A DNA stretch of 64,000 nucleotides from Populus alba (Eukaryota; Streptophyta; Magnoliopsida; Malpighiales; Salicaceae): positions 12,466,967-12,530,966 of the forward strand of contig NC_133299.1 of assembly GCF_005239225.2 (NCBI RefSeq), written 5' to 3'. Made by a program: the position numbers and the translations under genes. Positions 25,326 to 38,800 of the stretch are shown here, piece after piece. Position 1 is the stretch's first letter, and the number at the start of each line of letters is the position of its first letter. The notes under the pieces were generated by a model. It ran no database searches. It worked only from the letters and a program-made list of their open reading frames with translations, and was not told the DNA's origin.

Positions 25326-26738
25326 AAAAAGAGAAGAGGAAGAAATTAATGAGAACTTTGAGATGGAAGATTACTGTAAGGATCAAACAATGATAAAAAC
25401 AAATATCAAGGTTAGAGAATCCACTAATGGTATTTCAAACAAGTATAGTATAAACTCTTATTACTCAACTTGGAAACCACACACGAAGGAGGTTCCAATT
25501 AGATTATAAATTGTTAACATGATTACATTAGTTATCTTATTTGAATGATGCTAATACTTGTAAATGTTGTCAGGCATTCATGATTATAACTTAAATTAAC
25601 AACAAATCAAGTTCCTTTCATAACTTAGGTGTCGGTTATACCATACAGTATGGGCTATGAAAGTTCTAAGTATTTGTTGTACCAAGTGTTATACAACATA
25701 AATCTAGATTAACCATTTAACAAGCAAAGTATTAAAAGTGAACAAGGTAACAAACATAAAACATGTTAATATCAAGCATTAAAGTCCATGTTGAGTTTAT
25801 ACTATACTTATTCTTACACCATTAATGTACCTTTTTCACCTTGACATAATAGATTTAGCTAAATATAATGAAAGAAAGAAACACAAATAAACTAGATAAG
25901 AACATAATTATACAAATAAAGGAAAGGAAATGAAGAGCATAAACAAGAGATTAATATAGCATCAAATAAAACTTAAGCATTACAAAATACAAATAAAGAG
26001 AGCAAGAGCATGATCTTGATCTGAACACTAAGATGCCTAAATGCATGGCAAATGCCTCCTTTTATAGGCCAAAATTTGAAACTATTGATTTGATGAATAA
26101 TTGTTGAGTAGGTGGCCACATCTTGACTTGGTGAAAATCCTTATCTTCTTGTCTGAATAAAACGTCATTGCTAACATCATTACTGGAACCATATATACTT
26201 ATGAAAGTTCTAGGAAATTCTCTTAGCTTTCTAGGAAAAAAAAGTTGAGGTCATTTTGACTTCTAGAACTCAAGACATGAGCTGAACAATGAACAGTGTC
26301 TGGGCTGCAGGATAAATTCAAACATCTCCATTGTTGCTATAATTTGGACTTGAAAACGGCCTTCTTAGATCTTGGTGTTCATATGAAAGTTGTAGGCCTA
26401 TGTCATACTGTCTGTGTAAAAATTTGAGATCATTTGGACATCTAGAACTCGAGATATGACCCAATTACCAAACAGTGTTCGAGTTTGGACTGCACCAACA
26501 TCTCTTTTCTAAGCTTCACCCTTCTTTATCTTCAAAATTTTAGTAATTGAATTCATCAATCAATCCTTTGATTTATGTGATAGGCCTACATTTAAGATGA
26601 ACATTTACCATATATTAAGGTATCTTATAGTATTAGACTTGTTATTTCAAACATGCTTTAGTTAAGGAGTTATTGATACTTCAAGTGCAAAATAATGATA
26701 TAAAACCTTGATAAACATGCACTTTTAAGTACTAATCA

Positions 26739-27771
26739 CTCCCTACATGCTTGGGCTACTTGTTGTGTACTCTGCCGCTGCTTTGCTAGTTTGTTCTTAG
26801 TGGAGAATTTTTGGATGGAGTCTGTCCTAGTAGTGATCTAAAAAACATTGTCATGCAGGTTTGATCTGCTATTGATGATGTGTGGATGGTTTCTCTTGAT
26901 TGCTTGGTAAAGGGATCCGGTTGAACCTGTGTTTGCTAGTTAGGTTGCTAGATGCTACTTGTTTGCTGCAAAGGATTTCTTTGCCTGCTTCGAGGTATTG
27001 TTTGGGGTTTGTCTGGGTGAGGTTGTCTTCCCTTATCCAAACTCTATACCTTTTGTTTCATTTTGGTTCTTCTACAAGTCTGATTTGGCTGGCCTCTCTC
27101 GATAGTTGCTATGGATCCTAATAGTTAGGTGAGGCTCTCTCCCCTCATGATTGGGCTACTGATGTAGTGTTCTCTATCGCCGCTCTACTATCCCAATGGA
27201 GAGTGTTAGATGGAGTCTGTCCTAGTAGCGCACTAGCCATTCTATGGTGCAGGGTTGGTTTGCTAGTGATGAGGTGTGGATGGTTTCCCATGATTGCCTG
27301 GTACAGGGATCCATTTGGGTGAGGCTTTCTCCCGAATTGTTTGGTCCTTGTGCATGTTATTTTACTAGTATAGCTATTCTACTTTTATGGATACCTGGTT
27401 TATTGATGCGGTGGTTTGCCCCTCGTCTTAGCTACTGTTATCCTTCTCTTGATTCTGGTATAACAACGGCCTGCTGGGTTACATTCTATAACTTTTGTTC
27501 TTCATGGCTGATTGCTGATTTCAAATGGTCATGATCTTTTGGTTTGTTGTTGTCTCCATTGTTAGTTGCTGGGGTTTAATTTTTAGGCTTTTGGTGACTG
27601 CTTGCAGATTGTTACTTGCTTTCTGTCTTGTCTTGCTATAGTTTGTTCAAGGGAGTCTGTTCCCTTTGCCTGGCTATGTATGTCTATATGTACTGCTGGT
27701 TTCCAGCTTATTCCACAAGCTTGTCTTGCTATTTTTGATCAATACAATTCTTACATTTGATTAAAAAAAAA
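26739..27771 (+). mobile_element. Degenerate LINE-like element, right part with A-tail
   Basis: Continuation of the element broken at 24846. It holds imperfect tandem units of about 400 bp. One begins at 26749 (tgcttgggctact) and the next at 27153 (tgattgggctact). Each is followed by a phrase ending tggatggagtctgtcctagt and, later, by tgtggatggttt. The end reads gatcaatacaattcttac followed by attaaaaaaaaac, like the 3' end of plant LINEs. No target duplication was found. Confidence 0.4.
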
Positions 27772-28766
27772 CATAGACTCATTGAACTCATTTTAAGACA
27801 CTTTATTAAGTACTCTTTTGCCTTTGTTTTCCTTAAAAGGTTAGGCACTATTGAGGTTGAGTTTGGAAGGTAAAGCACATAATAAGTACTATTATCCTAA
27901 ATTGAGACTTGTCAAGGGTGTTGGGGTGTCTAAACATCTCATTCACTAATTTTTTATAACTAACTCATAATCTTGAACTAAGATATAGACTTGATTAATA
28001 GTGGAAACACATTAAAACATAATATCTTTTATATGATCATTATTCAAGGTCTTACAAAAGCTTTTTAAAAGTCATGGTCTAATCCGCTCTCATGGCATAT
28101 CTTATTTTATTATTATCGAATTATGGCATATAGTTACTCATAAACTTGTTTTGTTGCCTAAGGTTATTCCATTAGTCTGAAAAGTTACATTTATATGATA
28201 GGAATAAATACTTTTTTTTACGTATATAATTTTTTTTTTTTTGTTTCATATCAATCTAGTGAGTGATATGAGGCTCACCCCTTCTTTTTAAACAGTCCTC
28301 AACCTTCTCTCGATAAAGTTTGGTAAAATCATTAATCTTTATCATAGTAAATTTGTATTTTCAAAGAAGTTGTATCAATCAAATAAGTATTCATACCAAG
28401 ATTTCACATAGTGAAAATCATAATAAAAAAATTGAAGCCTCTATTTTGATATGTTCCATGACTTGCTCATTAGAGTCATTATGATAATATTGGTTGTAGT
28501 TATATTAGCAATGTCCATGATAAGCATATTTATGATGGTTGCTGTTAGAATTTTCATTGTTATTAGGTTGTCTTATTTGAAAAATATTCTTGGATTCGAT
28601 TCCCTTAAAAATGTTATTTATTTGGGTTTGCATGAGTTATCGTTGCTCCTGAATGGTTCTTAGAAAATCACACAAGATAAGGTCCATCATAAATTTAGAT
28701 TTGGGGTTAGACACCAGATGATCACTGTGCGAATGCATACAACACTAGCTTAAAAATACAATTAAG
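27772..28766. other. AT-rich intergenic DNA
   Basis: No feature recognised. The open frame at 28451-28663 is hydrophobic low-complexity sequence without a domain. Confidence 0.5.
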
Positions 28767-29331
28767 GTGCCGTTTGGTATTGTGGCTGCGGGTGAGGTTC
28801 ACCCGCAACCACAACTATTATTGTTTGGTAATGCAACAAAAGCATTTTTTTATTGGTAGGTCCCACTATCAACTGTGGCATAACCATATGTTTACAAGAA
28901 GAAGCTCCTTACTACTTCTTGTGCTGAGAAAACCCATTAACAGTGGAGTATGGTTCCATTGTTTCGGTCGGACTAGTCTGGTTCAAAGCTATGTATTAAA
29001 TCGGGTCCGACCTAACAAAATAATAAAAAATATTTTTAATAGTGTTTTATTCGAAAACCTAGTGTTAAACATTATTCAATGACACTATATAAATTAGACG
29101 AAGATCACTTGATGACGTAACATTTGTAGAATTTGATCGCAATCCCAATTTTGTTTTCTAATTATATTTTACATGATGTTGTTGCGCTCTTAAAAACTTT
29201 GTAAAAACTGTAGTCCTTATCGGATGTATTTCATACGTGATGGAATTGTAGATATTTTATATAAAATATTATTTATTTCATGATGTAATAGCAATAGTTA
29301 AATCTACAGTATTTAAATTAAAAACCATCAA

Positions 29332-29362
<31 letters not shown>

Positions 29363-29481
29363 TTATTTATTTTTTTAATTTTTTTATAACCTTAATTTCA
29401 AAAGCCTTATTAACCAAACACATTAAATTGCTTTTGGGCCAACCTCAATTTTAACCACAGTTTTAACCAAACATATGTTTT
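28767..29481. mobile_element. MITE-like non-autonomous DNA element
   Basis: The left end reads ggtgccgtttggtat then tgtggctgcgggtgaggtt. The reverse complement of the right end reads tatgtttggttaaaac then tgtggttaaaattgaggtt. These share GTTTGGT...TGTGG...TGAGGTT in order, an imperfect terminal inverted repeat. Near the left end is a perfect 9-bp stem with 3-base loop (28787-28807, TGCGGGTGA/TCACCCGCA). No transposase is present. The target duplication is unclear and the right border uncertain. Confidence 0.5.
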
Positions 29482-30329
29482 TCCAAACCAACCTCAACTA
29501 AAAACAACCGCCGCTCCTCCCTCCCTCCACTTCTATAAAATAATTCTTCTTCCTCCACCAACAACTAGCACCGACCACCATCTCTGCCACAACTTCAACC
29601 ATCATCCTTATGTCATCCCCTCCTCGTCACGACCAGCCATGCCTCTAGTTAGGCACTCCGATGTCAGGTAGCGCTGCCCCTCCATTGCTGCAACCAAGTT
29701 GTTGTATGCAAAATGAATTCTCGTTCTACATGCAACATAATAATTAACATGGTTGTTTGGTCGGCCCATCAACTATGTGGGCCTAGGTCGCACTATTTGG
29801 GTCCGACCCGACCGACAAAAAGAAAAGAAAAGGATATGTTAGGCTAAGATCGACCTAACCTAACATTCTTAGGCTCGCCCCAGTCAGCTGGTCCAGCCCA
29901 TCCCATTTATATTTATTTATAATAATTAATATATATTATAATATTTAAAAAAAATCATTTAAAAAAAATTGTGATTTTCTCAAATATTTTTTATACCAAT
30001 TTTGTATAATATCGAGTTATATATTTACACTGTAAAATACAAATCCTGTATAAAATACCAGGTTTTCTCCGAAATATTTCAAAAAAAATCAAAAACATTT
30101 TAAAAAAAAATCTCAAAAACTTTTAAATTAATTTCCCTTTTCAAAAACCAAAAAAAAAAAAAAGTTTGTTTTCATACATACAATCAAATCCTAAAAATCT
30201 TCAAAGCATATTTTCATTAAGAAATTGCATCTTTCTCATGTTTTGAAAATAAAAAAAAATAGATATCATAACCAATTTATGATCATACATTAGGGTTTGA
30301 TTAAAATATCAAAAACCTATTTTCCAATT
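29482..30329. other. Intergenic DNA with a C-rich patch
   Basis: 29500-29720 is C-rich (ctccctccctccac, ccaccaacaac) and has a TATAAAA-like site, but no ORF of interest. The rest is AT-rich. Confidence 0.4.
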
Positions 30330-30815
30330 TTTTGTTAGGGTCTAGATGTAAACTTCAATATTTGTGCGGTGTAAAATTACACGATAAAGTATACCCTTAT
30401 GTATTAAATATACAAGGTGTAAATAGATGCGATGCTAAAATTCAGACTTTAGAACGATTATGATTTAACCTAATAAGGTAGAGATTTTCTCATGAAAAGA
30501 GATCTATCTTAAACCTTAGAAAAGATCAATGAATATAAACCCGACTTAGAAAAAAACAACCAAACAACAATACAGTTTACCTTAGGTAGGGTGCACAGGA
30601 GGTGAAGCGTCTTCTCTTTGCACAATCAGTCCCTTATCTAGACTCTCGCAGACAATAGGTTCTTAGTAACCATAATACTAGGTGGTGATTCCTAAACATT
30701 AATTATAATTTTATGATTAAATTTAAAAACCCTTCCCAACACACGACACCTTACACAGGAGGTACAACAGAAAGCCTTTACCATCGATAGATGACGACGC
30801 GGCACCCCCGCGACA
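30330..30815 (+). mobile_element. LTR fragment of the Tat/Ogre-like family, plus orientation
   Basis: The reverse complement of 30660-30705 reads GGAATCACCACCTAGTATTA then ggttactaagaacc. This matches the solo LTR at 1788-1835 (ggagtcgccacctagtatta then agttattaagaacc). It is therefore a related LTR in the opposite orientation. Its right end is probably the ACA at about 30815, some 110 bp beyond the motif. The left end is not defined, and the fragment is shorter than the solo LTRs. Confidence 0.5.
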
Positions 30816-32300
30816 AGTATAATGTCAAAAGATTAATTTGAAAAACAAATCAAACCATAATAGAAAATATTAAAATGATAAAAAATTAGGTTCATTGTTC
30901 ACACAATAGCCACAAAAGAGAAATCCTATATGCTTTCATTTTGGTCAATTCGGTCCCTCAATTCTTTTTTTTCTTGCAAGAAATAAAAAAATACTTTTTG
31001 CAAAACTAAGAATCTTCATGATGCCAAAATGATTTTTTAACACAATAATAATCTCATAAAAAATAAAATAAAACAAATCATACAACCAAATTCTAAGCCA
31101 ACATAATATCAAAGGATGGATTTAGAAAAATATCAAAATAAAAAAAAATACAATATTGCCATCTACAATGCACCAAGTCTTGGTGCATAATGGATTACGT
31201 AGTAAAATCAACATACCTCTTAGATTTTTCTTAAAGTTTAATGAATTAATAAATTGAACTTGATGTTAATTCAAAAATAATTTTATTATTAATATTAAAT
31301 ATTTTTAAGACCAATCAAGTGAGTGTTTTTTTTAAATAAGTATAGTGTCTTAAAATATACCAAAACTATGACAACTAAAAATTTATTTATCAGAATAGCA
31401 AAGTTTTATGAAATGCACAAGTCATATAAGAGCAACTAAAATATTTTTTTGTAATTTGTTTATCAAAATAACACATTTTTAATTTATAACTCCTTGCTAA
31501 AAAAAAGCCTAACAAACTCAACAAGTTATATATTCAATGCAAATTTATAATTAATTAAACGTAAATCACATAACATTGAATTTAATTTTATTTCAAGTCA
31601 ATTTATAACTAAACAAACTCAATTTATAATTAAAAATTTATTTTATTATATCAACAAAATAAATTAAAGAAGGGAAGAGAAAGAAATGATACAATGGGGA
31701 GGGGGGAAGAGGTGCTCTATGGAGAGAGAGCAGAATTGCCTATATAAATGTTATTATGATTATTTTTTAAAATACTTTTCATCTAAAAATATATTAAAAT
31801 AATATTTTTTTATTTTTTAAAAATTATTTTTAAAATTAGTATATTAAAATGATATACAAACACTAAAATAATATTAATTTAAAATAAAAAAATAAAAATT
31901 TTTAATTTTTTTTAATATATTTTTGAAATACGGAATTAAACAGCGGAGGAAAGATCAAGAGAGAGAGGGTGAGGGCCAGAAGGAGAAAAGAAAAATAAAA
32001 ATAAAAATATATATTTTTTAATTTTAATTCGATCGGACACGTAGATCACATAGACGCGCTCATTAACTGTATTATTTTGAAAAAGAAATTTCAACCATGA
32101 TAGTTTGTGCCAGGCTTTATTCGCTATCCTATTTTTGTAAAAAACTCCAATCAAGGTGCTGTTGAACTAGTTTCTCAAAACTTAAAAATAAACAAAAAAG
32201 TAATCTGATTTCTTTTTGCCATTTTTTTTTAAACTACCAAACAATAAAACAATCTCACTATATTTCCATTTGTTTTTCTCCTTGCACATTTGAGCTCCTA
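30816..32300. other. AT-rich intergenic DNA upstream of the capping enzyme gene
   Basis: No coding sequence is supported. It includes the AT-rich dispersed repeat (31757-31930) and a short G-rich stretch near 31700. The small open frame at 31936-32154 (minus) has no domain. Confidence 0.5.
31757..31930. repeat. AT-rich dispersed repeat, copy C
   Basis: Contains attaaaataatattttttt, attttttaaaaattattttta and tattaaaatgatatacaaac. It is the clearest copy of the family also seen at 11366, 20415 and 43925. Confidence 0.5.
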
Positions 32301-32497
32301 ACCTCTGTCTCTCTCCTGTCTAGGGTTTCGAACCCAAGAAAAAAAATAAAATTAAGCAAGAACGTTCGCTTACAACTCCCGCTTCATAATTCTAGGGTTT
32401 TAATCGGCTGAGAGTCAAAATCTCTCTGCAACAGCCACTTCACGTGCACTCTGTCTGGTCCTTTTGACCGGGTTTTCTCTTCGTTTTCTTGATAACG

Positions 32498-32743
32498 GTG
32501 AGGTTTTGAACTCTTCCTCACTTCCCGCTTTCTATGATTCCTTTTTCACCCTCTAATCTCGGTACTTAGGGTTCAATCAATTGATTTTAAAAACGCAATT
32601 TTAATTTTTTTTGAGGAATTAGGTATCTTATTTTTTTTATTAGGTATTAGGTCGATCTCATCTTTTGATAGTTAGTTTAATTTTATAATGTTAATTAACT
32701 GAACCAACTGGTGATTCATTATTTTAATTCGGGTTTGCTGCAG
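32498..32743 (+). other. Probable 5' UTR intron of the capping enzyme gene
   Basis: Donor ACG|GTGAGG at 32498 and acceptor TTTGCTGCAG ending at 32743. The leader upstream has two telo-box-like TAGGGTTT motifs (about 32322 and 32392), common in leaders of plant housekeeping genes. Splicing leaves about 80 nt of leader before the ATG. Confidence 0.55.
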
Positions 32744-32823
32744 TAGGTGCTGTTGCTAAGAAGGGGATTTGAGATTTTTCATGTTGCTTAATGTTGGTTG
32801 GTGGATGTTGAATGGTTGTTACC

Positions 32824-35800
32824 ATGGATTTAAATGTTTTGCCGGGGCCTGAAGATAACGAAGATAATTTTGAAGGGAACATAGAAGAACACGGTGCTCC
32901 CGAAGAACGGTTTGAGTCTGCTGCTGAAATTGCCCGCCGGGTAATTCTAAATTATATTCTTGCATTTTGTTCTGAGTATCTTGAGTTAGAAGAACGCTTT
33001 TTCGTTCTAAATTATATAATGCTCTGGTGAATGAGAATAATCAGGAAAACTTTACTTGAGTTTTGTTATTGTGGAAGAATGAAATATTGCTGTGATGTTT
33101 GTCTTGACATTTTTACACGAGGGCTCTTTTTGTGATTGCGAGTTTGGTAATTTTGTTACATGTAAAGTCATTAAAACCAGGTGATTATTGTCGTTTCTCA
33201 AGTAATAGGAATTGAAGCAGCTGTAGCTGCATGGAGCTTTGGCATTGGACCCCAATTTATCATATTGTAGCAGTTGGACTAAGTATTTTGATTTATCAGA
33301 ATTTTAAAAATAATTTGTTTGTTGTCTTCTCTGCTCGGTGCCACTTTAAGAGTGGAAAATGGATTTGTGCCTTGGAATATATCACTTTTCAACCTCAGTA
33401 GATGGAAGTCTTAACAATTGCAGATGGCAATCTTTTTTATATAATCAATTCATCAATTTTTTGGGGCTAATATACAAATGTGATTATGCAAGCACGTTGT
33501 AACAAAAGGTTGGAGAATTTTATTTCCTTATGGATCTCATTTGTTTTTAAAATGTGAATTTGAGTCCTTGGAGCTTGTTTGATGGGAGGAGAAGAATGTA
33601 AAACCTGTAAATTTATTAATTAAAGACTTATTTGTGATCATCAAGTCCCAAGGGAAAATAATAACTTTTCTCTTGTAATAAAGTGTGCACAGCACATTCC
33701 CTTACAACTAAGTTAGATAAACACTCAATTGACATGTTAGCATTACTATTTTCAATGCTGTGGGATGGAACACCTAGAAGTTGTTTAATACTGTGGCAGA
33801 GGCACTCTTCATTTGATTGGGGTTCAAGTATTTTAATTGCTAACATCTTTTGTGGACTCTGAATAGAATGAAGGAGAGATTTAGCTGTCCGTTCTATTGA
33901 CAGATTTCTAGATTAATTTTCTTTGGGGTCAAGTTGACAGTCTGTTTTACCTCTCTCGCTCAATCCCACATATGGGTTTTCTTTTTTCCTTTTTTTTTTT
34001 TGGATGATTAATATGCCATTATGTTGCATTTGTTTGTGCTCTGTATTCATGCATGACTGTTGATCTTATGTTCATCCTGATTAGGAGCGTGAAGAAAGAC
34101 GCAAACGTTTGAGAAATGAAAATTTGGAAGACAGACCTGCGCATGTGTCTCGGCAACCAGTGCATGATCATCTTTTCCCATCTAAACACTATAAATCTTA
34201 TGACAAGAGTAAACTTCCTGCTGGTAAGTTTCTTATCTAATTACTCTATGCAGAAATGGCTTCTGTGGTTTGCATTACAGATGGTTTTTAACGGTGTTCA
34301 CTGATTTCATTGCCATATGTTGAGTTATCCATTAGAGGTGTACGTTGCTGCCTTACTATGTTCCTGAGTATCAATCCGTCGTTGATTGTTTGTTGGTTAA
34401 ATTTGCACTTATTGGTGGATCTTGCTTGCTACTGAAAAAATGTAAAAAATATTTTATGAGACCAAATTGTGTGTTTCTTTTGATACTTATAAGCAGCAGG
34501 ATATTTGTGAGTCCCTTTGGGCTGACACGCTAGTCCTCTATTGTCTGGGATTAGCCATATGAAGGTGTAATTATTTTTTCTTGTTCTGTTGTACCATGGC
34601 TGCCTGTCTTGGAGTAGCTTAATCATCAGTTCTTCACCAATCGGATAACTAAAATGTTTAGCAAGAAGGTGGAGCAGCATTCACCACTTCCAAGATAGCT
34701 TTTCAATTACATGATTGTTTAGAATTTTAGATGTTCTTAGATATTTTATTACTTGGTAGCATAGTTTTATTTCCTATCACAGTGGTATTGTTTCAGCAAT
34801 TCATTTTTTCATATTAGTATTGATTGCTTTCGTTTATTCTTGAAGAATTTTTATTTCTATCTGGTTTAGTTTCGGCATCAATATAAGAGCACCTCCTATG
34901 GATAAAGGTCGCTTATATGATGATTGACAATTAACTGTAGTACTGTACTATTGGAAGATCTTTGCATTTTCTTCTTTCTCTTCTGTTTTTTTCTCCCATT
35001 TCTCTCCATATCTTTTCCCTTACCTGCTTTTCCATCTTACCTCACCAGGTTAATAACAGGACCGTGTTGCATTTGTATGTTATTAGTGCTACAGAAACAT
35101 ACTTCTTAGCATCAGAGATTGATGAATTAAATGTACTGGAGATAATTACACTGATGAAAATTTAAAGGCTATTCCCTGGAAGTCCAACATAATTTTTTCT
35201 TGTATTACCATGGCGATTCCCTTTGTTGATGACCTTTGTCAATAAAGTCTATTTTTGGCCAAGTATTAGGAAACCAGTTGTCATCTTGTTTTGCTGATAT
35301 TAATGAACAGTTCTGCTAATGTGTATTTGGCCTGGTAGTGTACCTTACTGCAGAGACAGAGTATGGGGAGGATTTGGATGTCTTTGTTAGCTTAAGACCT
35401 TAGAGAAGGGGGGAAAAGGAAAATAAAAAGATATCTATGAATGGTTCTCTGAGTTGTGGTCTTCTGGCTTTCTCCTTTCAGCTATTCACTGGATTTCTAA
35501 GCTTTTGATTGGTCCATGTTGGTGAAACCTTGTTCTACACTTTCCTTAGTTTAAGGACAGTGTGACTGTATCATCTCAGTATCATTTCTTTCACTCAATA
35601 ATTTGCTATCCATAATTGCAGGCTGGTTGGACTGTCCTGCATTTGGCCAGGAGATAAATTGTATCATTCCTTCCAAGGTTCCACTTGGCGAAGCCTACAA
35701 TGACTGTATTCCTCCTGGTAAAAGATATTCTTTTAAACAAGTCATTCATCAACAAAGAGTTTTAGGAAGGAAAGTAAGTACCTTGAACTTGAAAGTCATT

Positions 35801-38800
35801 TTTACTTCCCTTGATTCCTAGTAAATCTCGTCTATTATGAGAGGGAATAATACTGTCATGAGCACTCAATTAATTTAATAAGAACCCGACATTTTCTGAA
35901 TCAGCCATATTATCAATCTAAAAGAACTAGATTAGGGGAAAAAAGTTCCACAATTTAGCAGGGTCACATTGCCACTCAATTTAAAATTGCAAATAACTTT
36001 TTCCCTTGGTCATGTGCATGTTTCTAACAGTGTAGATTTACGTTAAGGAGTTACGAAGAATATATTATCTTGAACAATTCTAAGTCTATCCACTGAATTT
36101 TCAGCTTGGTCTGGTGATTGATTTGACAAATACTACCCGCTACTATTCAACAACAGATTTGAAGAAAGAGGGTATCAAGCATGTCAAGGTGAGTTGGCAA
36201 TGACAACCATTTTCTTCAGTCTCTGTTTTTTACTGTAGAGCAGCTTACCTGAAAATAGCTTATTTTCTTTCATTTTCCAGATATATTGCAAGGGGCGTGA
36301 TGCTGTACCGGAGAATACAGCTGTAAATACCTTTGTTTATGAGGTATGCTTCTTTTGCAATACCTTCTCAGGTTTTCTATGTCTTTTTCCTCCATTGGAT
36401 CTTTTTGTAGCGTATGTCTTTTCCCACATTTGGTATTTTGCACAGACCACTAGCTTTGTTTCACGGTAGTCTGCACAGTGTTAGTTTTTTTCTATGCTAT
36501 TAAGCTATCACTGTTATGAATCTCAAGTTGTGTACTGCAATGCTAGGATAGAGCATCATATTGGAACCACAAAGCTCAAATGTGAGCATGAGTTTGATTG
36601 TGAACATGTGTGCTATGTCTAAACCTTCATATGTGTGTTTGTTACAAGAAGTTGTTGATCATGATTCTTCCTTTTAACCAAGTCAAAACTGTCACCCCCC
36701 CCCCCTATTCCCAACAAAACAGAATCAACCGTGCCCTACCTAACTGGGATATTTATCGATCCACATAAAGGCAGCATATCCTTCTCTCATGAATCATTTA
36801 TACCTAAACATGCTGTGTTAAATGAGTGTAATATTATACTAAACAATCATGCATTTATAAAACCTTTTCAGGTCATGCAATTTCTCTTGCGTCAGAAACA
36901 TACAAAGAAGTATATTCTTGTCCATTGTACACATGGGCATAATCGCACAGGATATATGATAGTTCATTATCTAATGCGTTCTCAACCAATGTCTGTCACT
37001 CAAGTAAGTTTCCAATGTTTCCTTTTATGTGTATCTCAATTGGTTTTATTCCGCAAACTATATGTTTTGAAACCTCCTTTGCTAATGGTGCAGGCAATAA
37101 AAATATTTGCTGATGCACGTCCTCCAGGAATATATAAACCAGATTATATTGATGCCTTGTACTCCTTCTATCATGAAAGAAAGCCAGAAATGGTTGTATG
37201 CCCACCAACTCCAGAATGGAAGAGGTCTTCTGAATTTGATCTCAATGGCGAGGCAGTGCCTGATGATGATGATGATGGAGGTTCAGCTAAGAACCCGCAT
37301 GTATGCAAATTCTTTGATCTAACATCTAGTTGTCATATATATATATATATATATATTGTGGTGGCATGATATAAACAGGTGGTGTAGTGGATGTTTTTTT
37401 GCATATAACTGGCAGTTTCTGCATGAGAACTAATTTTGGAAATGCTGGCTTTAGTGGAAACTATTAGAAAATCTAATTATTATTCAAGTCAACAAATAAA
37501 AATGTGGCAGCAGCACAGTGACAGATGTATTGTTGGTAATGATGCTCAGCTGTGATCAGCTGCGTCTCAGTTTTTGATCTTTCATTTGGAGTTGTTAACT
37601 ATTTAGGACAAGAATGGCCGTAGTTCTAGTGACTCTGAGCATCATGATATGTAAAATTGAATTCAAAGTGTAGTGATTCTTGAATTTGTTGTCAAATATT
37701 TTTCTTTGCTTTGCATGAGTTTTACTGACATTTTAGAGTTAAGAGACATGTCTTAGATTTCAAGTTGCATGGGGATCTTTTTCTCTCCTTTAATGATGTG
37801 AAGGATGGACTGCTGTTATGCCTGTCTCATTGTTTGAAGAAGTCTAGGCGATTGAACATTTTAAAATATGGTGATCTGTAGCAAGTAATATTAGAAGGTT
37901 CTTATACACGACAATAACATAGTGGCTCCCTGATGATAGGCCAGCATCCCTAACTTTTGATTGCATGCTTAAAATTCAGATGAGTAATATTTCACTGGAT
38001 TTTTCCTATAATTTTTCCATGTGGATTCAGATGCAGTTTTTTATATCCTTCTTTTTTAGAAGCTGCTCTTGTTTTTTTTTTTTTTTTTTCAATTGAAATT
38101 AAAAGAAGAAGAAGATGGTTTGGTTATTCCATTAAGGAAGTTTTAAACTGGATGCTCGAGTTCTGCATTACCCTTTATACTAGCAAGAAGGTGATCGGTG
38201 GTTGCATGCATTAGAGACTGATGCTGAGTTTAGACGGAAAGTTTTGTTGTTAATTATTTTAAACTTTTAGTGTTATTTTTCTTTCATTGGCCAAACATAA
38301 ATGTTGCATGTTGAAATGCATCGTAGAAAATTTTTGAAATGAAATTTATGGTGATGTATTGCTATAACAAATTGATGGGCGGTTCACGTCTTTTGTTTTT
38401 TCCTCTTCCTTTGCTTTATGAATTCTTATGTATGGCCTCTCATTTAGCTTAAATCTCCCTACGAATATGTAGCATCCTGTTTGTTTTGATTTTGTGCATT
38501 GCATTTACCATTTCAGGACAATCATGAGATGGATGTTGTAATGACAAATGATGATGTTCTGGGGGATGAAATACCTAATGACCAGCTCGATGCACTGCGG
38601 CAGTTCTGCTGCCAAACGCTTAAGCTGAATGTTCCTGTAATACTTCTTTGCCTCTCTTTAAACTTTTTTTATGCTGCTCAATAATTGTTATATTTTAAGA
38701 TATCTTAGATTTGGTTTAGCACCCATGTCTTTTTGCTCCTCTAGTTACCTTGTACTGATATGCATTGTCTTGATCATTTCGTTCAAGTGTGAATTCAGTT

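Larger units (their letters stand above)
24847..26738 (-). mobile_element. Nested insertion of about 1.9 kb, LTR-like
   Basis: It breaks the LINE-like repeat: CTCCCT lies at 24841-24846 before it and at 26739-26744 after it, and removing it restores a unit like the uninterrupted one at 27128-27170. The ends are less certain. One reading has TACACGACC at the left and CTAATCA at the right; a TG...CA reading would start at 24863 with TGATGTC. A minus-strand TATAAAAGG box lies near 26060. There is no protein domain. Near the left end is the phrase gtgtcgaagtaataa followed by gcaagaccagggtcga, typical of repeat DNA. A solo LTR or a non-autonomous LTR element is my best guess. Confidence 0.5.

Noticed and set aside
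25147..25393. Poly-Leu and poly-Ser frames
   Set aside because: They are translations of the (TAG)n microsatellite.
32812..32823. Upstream in-frame ATG as the capping enzyme start
   Set aside because: Possible, but MDLN at 32824 resembles the usual plant N-terminus; kept as an alternative only.
36731..37369. 212-codon frame containing the phosphatase motif
   Set aside because: It reads through introns on both sides of capping-enzyme exons 6 and 7; the spliced model explains it.
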